Origin: Bacteroidales bacterium UBA3289
Lineage (GTDB): Bacteria; Bacteroidota; Bacteroidia; Bacteroidales; UBA932
DNA length: 23,637 nucleotides
Assembly: GCA_002361625.1 (NCBI GenBank)
Contig: DETL01000004.1
Location: forward strand, 26,050 to 49,686
Direction of reading: 5' to 3'
A program made the translations under genes and the position numbers. Positions 1 through 6,689 of the stretch are shown here, piece by piece. Within the stretch, counting starts at the first letter, position 1; the number at the start of each line of letters is the position of its first letter. The notes under the pieces were generated by a model. It searched no databases, had not been told where the DNA came from, and saw nothing but the letters and a program-made list of their open reading frames with translations.

Positions 1-20
1 TGGAATGTTTCTTTTGCCAT
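1..20 (-). CDS. tuf: Elongation factor Tu, first 6 codons only (partial)
   Basis: The minus strand starts ATG at position 20 and reads M-A-K-E-T-F before the window ends. This matches the usual Bacteroidota EF-Tu start (MAKE-F). The identification rests mainly on context: in Bacteroidota the tRNA cluster Thr-Tyr-Gly-Thr is typically followed directly by tuf, and that cluster sits just upstream here. EF-Tu is the GTPase that delivers aminoacyl-tRNA to the ribosome. No separate promoter is obvious between the last tRNA and the ATG, so tuf is probably made from the tRNA operon transcript. Only six residues are visible, so the call depends on synteny. Confidence 0.8.
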
Positions 21-29
21 AATAAATTT

Positions 30-43
30 ATTGTTTAAACAAT
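30..43. other. Perfect 14-bp palindrome in the tuf leader
   Basis: ATTGTTTAAACAAT lies between tRNA-Thr(GGU) and the tuf start codon, about 10 bp from the ATG. It is perfectly self-complementary with no spare loop bases. That suits a DNA-level site or an RNA-RNA pairing site better than a simple hairpin. Function unknown. Confidence 0.4.
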
Positions 44-65
44 TGTCTTCAAATGCACAAAAAAG

Positions 66-137
<72 letters not shown>

Positions 138-153
138 TTTAGTATGTCTGTTG

Positions 154-226
154 AGCGGAAAACGAGGTTCGAACTCGCGACCCTCAGCTTGGAAGGCTGA
201 TGCTCTACCAACTGAGCTACTTCCGC
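154..226 (-). tRNA. tRNA-Gly (UCC)
   Basis: Cloverleaf on the minus strand: acceptor starts GCGGAAG, anticodon stem TCAGC/GCTGA encloses CTTCCAA with anticodon TCC, and the T loop is TTCGAAC. No CCA is encoded. It is the third member of the four-tRNA operon, 9 bp after tRNA-Tyr. Confidence 0.95.
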
Positions 227-235
227 CTGAAGTTT

Positions 236-319
236 TGGTGGGAGGTGGTGGACTCGAACCACCGAACCCTGAGGGAGCGGATTTACAGTCCGCCGCAATT
301 GCCACTATGCGAACCTCCC
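236..319 (-). tRNA. tRNA-Tyr (GUA) with encoded CCA
   Basis: Type II tRNA with a long variable arm. The acceptor stem is GGGAGGT/ACCTCCC. The anticodon stem GCGGA/TCCGC encloses CTGTAAA with anticodon GTA. The discriminator A at 239 is followed by CCA at 238-236, so this is the only tRNA in the window whose 3' CCA is present in the DNA. Confidence 0.95.
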
Positions 320-340
320 AAAAGTTCTTTTTTCCTTTCG

Positions 341-414
341 AGCCGATAGAGGGATTCGAACCCACGACCCCGAGATTACAAATCACGTGCTCTGGCCAAC
401 TGAGCTATATCGGC
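341..414 (-). tRNA. tRNA-Thr (UGU)
   Basis: First tRNA of the operon. The acceptor is GCCGATA/TATCGGC. The anticodon arm CGTGA-TTTGTAA-TCTCG carries anticodon TGT and has one T-T mismatch in the stem. The T loop is TTCGAAT. CCA is not encoded. Its 5' end lies about 36 bp downstream of the -7 promoter element. Confidence 0.94.
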
Positions 415-449
415 AGCTCGTTCGGATTCTCAATCGCCGAAAGGGATTG

Positions 450-481
450 CAAAGGTAGATGTTTTTTTGGAATCCGCAAAA
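450..481 (-). promoter_or_regulatory. Promoter of the tRNA-tuf operon
   Basis: On the minus strand the -33 element TTTG (480-477) is separated by 19 bp from a -7 element TACCTTTG (457-450), an exact fit to the Bacteroidota sigma-ABfr consensus. The predicted start is about 6 bp further on, leaving a short leader before tRNA-Thr(UGU). The bases after the -33 element (CGGATTCC) recur in the tRNA-Pro promoter of this window. Confidence 0.85.
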
Positions 482-501
482 CTTTTTGCAATATTTTTTT
501 A

Positions 502-536
502 CTGGCCCGTTATTCGTGCGCTTCGCAACGGGCCAG
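502..536 (-). terminator. Hairpin overlapping the stop codon of the phosphatase gene
   Basis: A perfect 10-bp inverted repeat, CTGGCCCGTT (502-511) and AACGGGCCAG (527-536), encloses a 15-nt loop. It covers the last nine codons of the histidine phosphatase and part of its TAA stop. In the minus transcript it is followed by A residues rather than U, so it is not a classic intrinsic terminator. It may end the transcript by another route, protect the 3' end, or insulate the tRNA promoter just downstream. Confidence 0.5.
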
Positions 537-1781
537 ATAGAAGTTGCGGACATCGTTCCAGCGATAGTACGGGAAGCGGTCCGTCGCTACCGGAAGCGTG
601 GCCTCATCCCCGTTCAGGAGGCATTTGACCAGGATATCGTCCCCTGCCCGGCGGCTGCGGTAGAAGACAAGCTGGATGTTCGAGGCCTTGCAGGTTTCCC
701 AGTCCTGGTAGGCGTCCTTGACCGCAGACGGATCCTCGGGATCGAGGTCGGCCCCGTTCAGGCCCATCAGGACGGTCAGCGGGCCGATGTAGGAGTCGTG
801 GCCGAAGCGGAAGTCCGCCAGGCGGTCGCTACTTCCGTCCAGGACGGCATCGGCCTTCCGGATGATGTCCCGGAGGATCGGGATGGTCCGGTACTGGTCG
901 CCGAAAACCCAGGAATAGGAGTCCAGATTGGCGGTCTCCCAGTTCCGGACAATATCCTCGTCCGTGATGAGGTCTCCCATCATCCCCTCATGGTCGATGC
1001 TGGGAAGGGAGGTGTACAGGCTCACGAGGTTCCCTGCCAGATGGTCCATGTCGCCGGGAAGGCCTTCCGTGGACTTGAACATCCGGGTAAGCACCTTGTG
1101 GTGAAGGGTCGTATCCCGGACGAAAGCGTCGAGATGCTGCTCATACCGGGGTTTCACTTTCGGCCACTGGCGGTAGGCGGGATTCTGCTTGTCCCCCGGG
1201 ACGACGCCGTCCAGGGTGAAGCGGGAGGACTGTTCGCGGATCTCGATCCGGGGATTGCACTGCACCAGTTCCTGGCAGAAGGCCGACATGCTCATGACGC
1301 AGCGGCCGGACAGCGAGGAGATGGCCAGCACGTTCCCTCCTTTCCAGAACACCTCCGGGAAGCGTTCGTACATGGTCCGGGCAATGCGCTGGTGCTGCCA
1401 CCAGCCCAGGTCGGTGAGTTCGCTGATGCCGGTCATCAGTTCCTGCCTGGCATCCAGGAAGCGGCCGTAGAAGGCCTTCCCCTCCGCCGTCATCAGGTCC
1501 AGTTCGTTCGCACGGGCCAGCAGCGTATCCAGTTCCTTGTACAGCCGCTCGTTCCAGTAATAGCGGGAACCGTGGCGGGCATAATGGCTGATGTAGAAAG
1601 GCTTGTACCCGCGGGGGGCCGCCGTGAGCTGATGGGTCTCGAACAGGTAGGGATAATCGGTCCCGTAGGCCTTCCTGGGATCCTTCCGGAGCTGCTCGAG
1701 GGCGGGAACTTGCTGCGCCCCGGCGCCCAGGGCCCAGCCCAGGAGTACGATGGCTGTCAGGATTCTTTTCATATACATCAT
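510..1781 (-). CDS. Secreted histidine-type phosphatase (MINPP/acid phosphatase-like)
   Basis: Histidine phosphatases of branch 2 hydrolyse phosphomonoesters through a phospho-histidine intermediate; Bacteroides homologues include inositol polyphosphate (phytate) phosphatases. The 423-residue product shows the N-terminal catalytic motif R-H-G-S-R (residues 69-73) and a proton-donor H-D pair (328-329, in F-G-H-D-S). An S-x-x-S-G-R segment near residue 160 fits the third phosphate-binding Arg. An N-terminal hydrophobic segment ending A-G-A-Q-Q suggests a cleavable signal peptide and a periplasmic or exported enzyme. The true start may be the in-frame ATG three codons downstream (MKRIL). It is the last gene of the MFS-MFS-dxs-phosphatase operon, 46 bp after dxs, and no separate promoter is visible. 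The substrate (phytate, sugar phosphate or other) cannot be told from sequence alone. Confidence 0.85.
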   Translation of the reverse strand: MMYMKRILTAIVLLGWALGAGAQQVPALEQLRKDPRKAYGTDYPYLFETHQLTAAPRGYKPFYISHYARHGSRYYWNERLYKELDTLLARANELDLMTAEGKAFYGRFLDARQELMTGISELTDLGWWQHQRIARTMYERFPEVFWKGGNVLAISSLSGRCVMSMSAFCQELVQCNPRIEIREQSSRFTLDGVVPGDKQNPAYRQWPKVKPRYEQHLDAFVRDTTLHHKVLTRMFKSTEGLPGDMDHLAGNLVSLYTSLPSIDHEGMMGDLITDEDIVRNWETANLDSYSWVFGDQYRTIPILRDIIRKADAVLDGSSDRLADFRFGHDSYIGPLTVLMGLNGADLDPEDPSAVKDAYQDWETCKASNIQLVFYRSRRAGDDILVKCLLNGDEATLPVATDRFPYYRWNDVRNFYLARCEAHE

Positions 1782-1827
1782 TCTGAATAGGTTAGAAATT
1801 CTTTTTCACCGTCCGGACGGGACAAGA

Positions 1828-3696
1828 CTATCCCTTCATCAGGTCTCTCAGGATGTCCAGGATGGATTCCGTGTCCAGGCAGCAGTCCGCCCGCTGGGCG
1901 GCCTGCGTATCCTGCCCGATGAAACGGTCCGGGGCGCCGAGGCCTTTGATGACCGGTCGCTGGGAACGGCCGGCGAAGTATTCGCTGACGGCGCTGAAAA
2001 GCCCGCCCTTGAGGGTTCCGTCCTCCAGGGTAAGGATCACCCTGTATTCCGAGACTTCTTCCAGGATGGCGGTGTCCAACGGCTTGAGGAATCGCATGTC
2101 ATACACGGCGGGTCCCACCCAGTAATCGTCCCGATGACGCCGGGCAGCCTCCAGGGCCCGGTTTGCGACAGGCCCGATGGCCAGGATCGCCACCGTCTCC
2201 CCGTCCAGGAGTTTTTCCCCCTTGCCGATATCCAGCCGGCGGAACGGCTCCTCCTTCCAGGCGACGCCTTCCCCGCAGCCGCGCGGGTAGCGGATGATGA
2301 ACGGGCCGCCTTCGGCATGCAGGCCGGTGTACATGAGGTCCTTGAGTTCCTTTTCGTTCCGCGGGGCGGAAATGATGCAGTTCGGAATGCTCCGATAGGC
2401 GGCGAGGTCATAGAGACCGTGGTGCGTAGGGCCGTCCTCCCCTACCAGTCCCGCACGGTCGAAGCACAGGACGACCGGCAAGTTCTGGAGGGCGACATCG
2501 TGGATGATCTCGTCGTAGGCCCGCTGGGAGAAGGAAGAGTAGATGTTGCAGAAAGGCTTCAGGCCGCCGGCCGCCAGCCCCGCCGCAAAAGTCACGGCGT
2601 GTTCCTCTTCGATGCCCACATCGAAGAAACGTTCGGGGAAGGCTTCCTCGAAAACGGTCATGCCGCTACCGGTAGCCATGGCGGGGGTGATCCCCACGAC
2701 TTTTGCATCCTGCCGTGCAAGGTCCGTGAGCACCTGTCCGAAGACATCCTGGTAGCGGTCCGCCGGATAAGCGGTCTTCACCCGCTGTCCGGAGGCGGCG
2801 TCGAACTTGCCGGGGGCATGCCAGGTGGTGGGATCGGCCTCGGCAGGAGCGTATCCTTTGCCTTTTTTCGTAATGACGTGCAGGAGCCTGGGGCCCTTGA
2901 GGTCCCGCAGGCGGACCAGCGTATCCCGCACCTGGGCGAAATCGTTTCCGTCGATAGGACCGAAGTACCGGAAACCCAGGGACTCGAAGATGGCGCCGCC
3001 GGAGCCGCGCACCAGGGTGGATTTGGTGTCCGTCACCCGCTGCTGGATCCAGTCGCGGAGCTTGCTGTCGCCGAGCCGGTTCCAGACCTGCTTTTTCACC
3101 TTGTTGTAGGCATGGGAGGTCGTGACTTTCAGGAGATAGTCGTGCAGGCCGCCGGTGGCGGCGTCGATGGAGATGTTGTTGTCGTTCAGGATGACCAGCA
3201 GGTCCGCCTTCGAGGAGCCGGCGTTGTTCAGGCCCTCCCAGGCCAGGCCGCCGGTCAGGGCGCCGTCGCCGATCAGGGCGACCGCCCGCTCCCCGGAGCC
3301 CTGGATACGGGCCGCCTCCGCGAAGCCGAGGGCCGCGGAAATGGCCGTGGACGCATGTCCGGCGCCGAAAGCGTCGTAGGGGCTCTCGTCCCGCTTGGGG
3401 AAGCCGCTGATGCCGTCCCGGGTGCGGTTCTTCCGGAAAGCGTCGCGCCGTCCGGTCAGGATCTTATGGGCATAGGCCTGGTGTCCGACATCGAAGACCA
3501 CTTTGTCCTTGGGGGTGTCATACACGGCGTGCAGGGCTACGATCAGTTCCACCGCACCCAGGCTGGAGCCCAGATGCCCCGGATTCTTCGCGCAGCACTC
3601 CACCATATACTGACGGACCTCCGCACAAAGCTCCTGGAGTTCCTGCGTGGACAGGCTCCTCAGATCGGCCGGGCTGTTTATCTTTTCCAAATACAT
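1828..3696 (-). CDS. dxs: 1-deoxy-D-xylulose-5-phosphate synthase
   Basis: DXS condenses pyruvate and glyceraldehyde-3-phosphate, using thiamine diphosphate, in the first step of the MEP pathway to isoprenoids; the product also feeds thiamine and pyridoxal synthesis. The 622-residue protein has normal family length. Visible landmarks are P-G-H-L-G-S-S-L-G-A-V-E-L (residues 39-51), G-A-G-H-A-S-T-A (111-118), and the ThDP/Mg motif G-D-G-A (143-146) with its distal N-D-N-N (171-174). The C-terminal half has G-I-E-E-E-H-A-V, which carries the catalytic Glu, and D-R-A-G-L-V-G-E-D-G-P-T-H-H-G. I chose the ATG at 3696 because homology starts there (MYLEKINSP). The longer open frame upstream only shadows the MFS gene. 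It lies 4 bp after the MFS stop codon, so it is almost certainly cotranscribed. Confidence 0.95.
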   Translation of the reverse strand: MYLEKINSPADLRSLSTQELQELCAEVRQYMVECCAKNPGHLGSSLGAVELIVALHAVYDTPKDKVVFDVGHQAYAHKILTGRRDAFRKNRTRDGISGFPKRDESPYDAFGAGHASTAISAALGFAEAARIQGSGERAVALIGDGALTGGLAWEGLNNAGSSKADLLVILNDNNISIDAATGGLHDYLLKVTTSHAYNKVKKQVWNRLGDSKLRDWIQQRVTDTKSTLVRGSGGAIFESLGFRYFGPIDGNDFAQVRDTLVRLRDLKGPRLLHVITKKGKGYAPAEADPTTWHAPGKFDAASGQRVKTAYPADRYQDVFGQVLTDLARQDAKVVGITPAMATGSGMTVFEEAFPERFFDVGIEEEHAVTFAAGLAAGGLKPFCNIYSSFSQRAYDEIIHDVALQNLPVVLCFDRAGLVGEDGPTHHGLYDLAAYRSIPNCIISAPRNEKELKDLMYTGLHAEGGPFIIRYPRGCGEGVAWKEEPFRRLDIGKGEKLLDGETVAILAIGPVANRALEAARRHRDDYWVGPAVYDMRFLKPLDTAILEEVSEYRVILTLEDGTLKGGLFSAVSEYFAGRSQRPVIKGLGAPDRFIGQDTQAAQRADCCLDTESILDILRDLMKG

Positions 3697-3700
3697 ATTA

Positions 3701-5008
3701 TTACCGGTTCGGGCGGTCCAGCCCCAGTCCCGGATTCTTCCGGGAATTCCGGGCGAAGAGGACCGCGGCGATGAGGGCGGCGACGCAAAGGCCGGAGAAC
3801 ATGATCTCCACGGTGACCGGCGTGCCGGCTTCGCTGCCCAGGATGCTGCCGGCCAGGCGCTTGAACACCATGAGGCCCAGGTTCTGCACCCAGTACAGCA
3901 GGGCGAAGGTCGTCCCCAGGATCTTGTCCGGGACGATCTTCGGGACGCTCGGCCAGAGGGCGGCCGGGACCAGGGAATAACCGAAGCCCAGGAACACCAT
4001 GGACAGGTAGCCCCAGAACGGAACGCCCGCCGGGGCGAAGGCCAGCAGCAGGTGCGCGGCGAGGGCAAGGACGGAACCGATGATCATCCAGCGGGTTCCC
4101 TTGCCCAGTTTATCCACCATCGCGCCGAACAAAGGAGCGAAAACGACGGTGGAGAACGGCAGCATGGACACCATCCAGCCGGCAGCCTCGGCCGGGATGC
4201 CGAAGCGCGGGATCAGGATGGCGCCGGCGAATTTCTTGAAGGCGATGATGGCGCTGTAAAACAGCACGCACAGCAGGCCCAGCAGCCAGAAGTTCTTGTT
4301 CCCGAGGACCTTGAGGGCGTCGGAGAAGCGGAAGTCATCCGATTTGTTGTCCGTGCCGCCCGACTTGGGGAAACGCTTGGCATCCAAGGCCACGAAAATG
4401 GCCCAGAGGATGAGGCCGACCGCCATCAGGCCCATGCCCACGAGGGCGGGGCGGGCGGTCTCGGCGAGGGAATAGACATGGCCGGGCTGCTCCGCGACGA
4501 GCTTCGGGGAAATGACGAGGGCGAAGGCCGTTCCCAAGCGGGCGATGGCGAGGTGCAGGCCCATGGCAAAGGCCATGGCGCCGTCCTTGAACCACCGGCC
4601 GATGGAACGGTTCACCACCGTACCGGCCATCTCGCTGCCGAGGCCGAAGACCATGCAGCCGGCGTAGGCCAGGGTCGAGGACTGCTTCCCTCCGCTCAGG
4701 ATGGCCCAGGTCACCAGGCCAGCGCCCGCGACCATCATCCCCACGTACAGGGTGCCGGCGATCCGGACGCCCCACTTGTCCAGCAGGATGCCGAACAGGG
4801 CCAGGCCGCCGAAGATGCACAGGACGCTGTAGCCGCTGGTGTACCGGCCGTAGTCGTTCTCATCCCAGCCCAGCTGCGTTCCGCCGGCATCCTGGAACAG
4901 GTACGAGATGCTGGAGAACATGTCGTCGAAGTAGTACGATGCGAACATCGGCACTACCAGGCACAGCAGGGCCAGCCACGGAGCCCACTTGGAAAGGGTT
5001 TTCGCCAT
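3701..5008 (-). CDS. MFS transporter, second of a tandem pair (MFSD1-like)
   Basis: A 435-residue polytopic membrane protein of the major facilitator superfamily with about 12 hydrophobic segments. The loop after TM2 holds a motif-A-like L-D-K-W-G-V-R. The segment L-V-P-A-A-L-W-P-S-V-P-K followed by L-G-T-T-F-A-L-L-Y-W-V-Q-N-L-G-L resembles the MFSD1 group, whose animal member carries dipeptides. That resemblance is from memory and the substrate is unknown. G-S-E-M-A-G plus R-W-F-K near the middle is shared with the neighbouring transporter, so the two are paralogues from a tandem duplication. The ATG at 5008 overlaps the upstream stop in a TAATG, implying translational coupling. dxs follows 4 bp downstream. 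Confidence 0.85.
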   Translation of the reverse strand: MAKTLSKWAPWLALLCLVVPMFASYYFDDMFSSISYLFQDAGGTQLGWDENDYGRYTSGYSVLCIFGGLALFGILLDKWGVRIAGTLYVGMMVAGAGLVTWAILSGGKQSSTLAYAGCMVFGLGSEMAGTVVNRSIGRWFKDGAMAFAMGLHLAIARLGTAFALVISPKLVAEQPGHVYSLAETARPALVGMGLMAVGLILWAIFVALDAKRFPKSGGTDNKSDDFRFSDALKVLGNKNFWLLGLLCVLFYSAIIAFKKFAGAILIPRFGIPAEAAGWMVSMLPFSTVVFAPLFGAMVDKLGKGTRWMIIGSVLALAAHLLLAFAPAGVPFWGYLSMVFLGFGYSLVPAALWPSVPKIVPDKILGTTFALLYWVQNLGLMVFKRLAGSILGSEAGTPVTVEIMFSGLCVAALIAAVLFARNSRKNPGLGLDRPNR

Positions 5009-6636
5009 TACGCCTTGATATTGGGTTCCTCGAGGCCGAGATGCTTCTTCTTGTCCACGACCTTCAGGTACAGGCCGATGAGCATGGCCGCGACGCCTAG
5101 GCAGGCCAGCATCACGAGGGCCCAGGTGTAGTTCAGCTGGTCCGGAGCGGTGCCGGGGGCGTTGGTGCTCGTCAGGACATTGCCGATCAGGATCGGGAAG
5201 AGCCACAGGCCGATGTTCTGGATCCAGAAGATCAGGGCATAGGCGGAGCCGATGATCTTCTCGTCCACGAGCTTCGGGACGGAAGGCCAGAGGGCCGCCG
5301 GAACCAGCGAGAAGCTAGCACCGAGGACGAGGATCGTGACATAGGCCACGATGGTGCCGCCCACGGCGTTACCCTTGAACAGCGGGAGGATGAAGGCGAA
5401 GGTCAGGTGGCAGAATACCAGCAGGATGGAGCCGATCAGGAGCATGGACGCAGCCTTGCCCTTGTGGTCCACATAGTTGCCGAGGATCGGCGTGATCGCG
5501 ACGGCCAGCAGCGGGAACACGGCGAAGATGGTTTCGGCGGTGCCGCGCTTGAAGCCCATCACGCAATAGACCACGAGGGCGACGATGGCGAGGGCCATCA
5601 GTCCGTACTTGAGCCCCTTGTTGTTCTTGATGAAGTTGCTGGAAAAAGCGCACACGGCCACCACCAGCATGATGATGTACTGCACGATGGTGACCGCCTC
5701 ACCGGCCCAGAACGTCCCGGCGGCGGGCTCGGAGAGCGTGAGGTTGCACTGCAGCATGTTCACGGCATACTTCTGGAACGGGAAGATCGCCGAATAATAG
5801 AGGACGCACAGCAGGGCGACCAGCCAGAAACCCAGGCTGGAGAGGATCTTGCCGATGTCCTTGATCTTGAACGGATCGTCCTTTTCCTCGGCCTCGCCGG
5901 TCTGGCTGTCCAGCTTCCTGTCCATGAAGAAGTAGGTGATGAACATGATCAGGGCGATGCACAGGAGCACCACGCCGAAAGCGACGGAACGGCTCACGTT
6001 CACCTGGCCGCCGAGCTTGGCGAAATAGGGCGAGAAGATCATGCAGGTGGCGACGCCCAGGCGGGCCAGCGCCATCTCGGAGCCCATGGCGAGGGCCGTC
6101 TCGCGGCCCTTGAACCACTTGACGATACCGCGACTCACCGTAATGCCGGCCATTTCGCAGCCGCAGCCGAAGATCATGAAGCCGATGGCGGCGAGCTTGG
6201 CGGAGGCGGGCATGTTCTGGTAGAACGGAAGGACGTCATCGATGAAACCGACACCGGTGTGCCAGTTGAGATGGGTCGTGAACCAGTTCTCCAGGCCGGA
6301 GCCCATGAAGGCGTCGCTGATGGCGAAGTACTTGATGATACCGCCGGTGAGCATCACGGCACCCGACAGGACCGCCGTGAAGCGGACGCCCATCTTGTCC
6401 AGGATGATGCCCGCAAAGATCAGGAAGAAGACGAAGACATTGAGGAAGGTCTCGGCTCCCTGCATCGTTCCGAACGCCTTGGAATCCCAGCCCCGCGTGG
6501 ACTCCATGAGGTCCTTGATCGGGGAGAGGATGTCCATGAAAATGTATGCGCAGAACATTCCGAGGGCCAGCAGCAGGAGCGCCGTCCATCGCATCGCTGC
6601 CGAATCCCGCAGCGTCTTGTTTACCGTTTCAGCCAT
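5008..6636 (-). CDS. MFS transporter, first of a tandem pair (MFSD1-like)
   Basis: A 542-residue major facilitator protein, about 100 residues longer than its downstream paralogue. The extra length lies in a periplasmic-looking insertion after TM3 or so (rich in W and F, G-L-E-N-W-F-T-T-H) and in an added hydrophobic region in the second half. Shared landmarks are L-D-K-M-G-V-R, G-C-E-M-A-G with K-W-F-K-G, and L-V-P-A-A-L-W-P-S-V-P-K with I-F-W-I-Q-N-I-G-L. The start is the ATG at 6636 (MAETVNK). A TTG further upstream would extend the frame but lies in the -33 element of the promoter, so it is unlikely to be used. It is the first gene of the operon leading to dxs. Substrate unknown. Confidence 0.85.
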   Translation of the reverse strand: MAETVNKTLRDSAAMRWTALLLLALGMFCAYIFMDILSPIKDLMESTRGWDSKAFGTMQGAETFLNVFVFFLIFAGIILDKMGVRFTAVLSGAVMLTGGIIKYFAISDAFMGSGLENWFTTHLNWHTGVGFIDDVLPFYQNMPASAKLAAIGFMIFGCGCEMAGITVSRGIVKWFKGRETALAMGSEMALARLGVATCMIFSPYFAKLGGQVNVSRSVAFGVVLLCIALIMFITYFFMDRKLDSQTGEAEEKDDPFKIKDIGKILSSLGFWLVALLCVLYYSAIFPFQKYAVNMLQCNLTLSEPAAGTFWAGEAVTIVQYIIMLVVAVCAFSSNFIKNNKGLKYGLMALAIVALVVYCVMGFKRGTAETIFAVFPLLAVAITPILGNYVDHKGKAASMLLIGSILLVFCHLTFAFILPLFKGNAVGGTIVAYVTILVLGASFSLVPAALWPSVPKLVDEKIIGSAYALIFWIQNIGLWLFPILIGNVLTSTNAPGTAPDQLNYTWALVMLACLGVAAMLIGLYLKVVDKKKHLGLEEPNIKA

Positions 6637-6656
6637 ATCGTAAGGTTTTAGATTTC

Positions 6657-6688
6657 CAAATGTAGTGTTTTTTTTCCGACTTGCCAAT
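6657..6688 (-). promoter_or_regulatory. Promoter of the MFS-MFS-dxs-phosphatase operon
   Basis: On the minus strand a TTG (6687-6685, context ATTGG) is followed after 20 bp by TACATTTG (6664-6657), a full match to TAnnTTTG. The predicted start lies about 15 nt before the ATG at 6636. The promoter starts right at the end of uvrA, so the operon can be expressed independently of it. Confidence 0.75.
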
Positions 6689-6689
6689 G

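Noticed and set aside
1805..1820. Palindrome CCGTCCGGACGG between dxs and the phosphatase gene
   Set aside because: Self-complementary, but with no U tract in either direction and no promoter nearby; likely a chance GC-rich dyad within an operon.
1750..3774. Long plus-strand open frame opposite dxs
   Set aside because: Low-complexity G/V/D/R-rich translation with no recognisable domain; dxs is clear on the other strand. The same applies to frames at 459-1790, 3647-5131, 5407-6651, 13716-15656 and 16030-17130.
3697..4068. Longer start for dxs
   Set aside because: The extension overlaps the C-terminus of the MFS gene in another frame and has no DXS similarity; the ATG at 3696 fits the family N-terminus.
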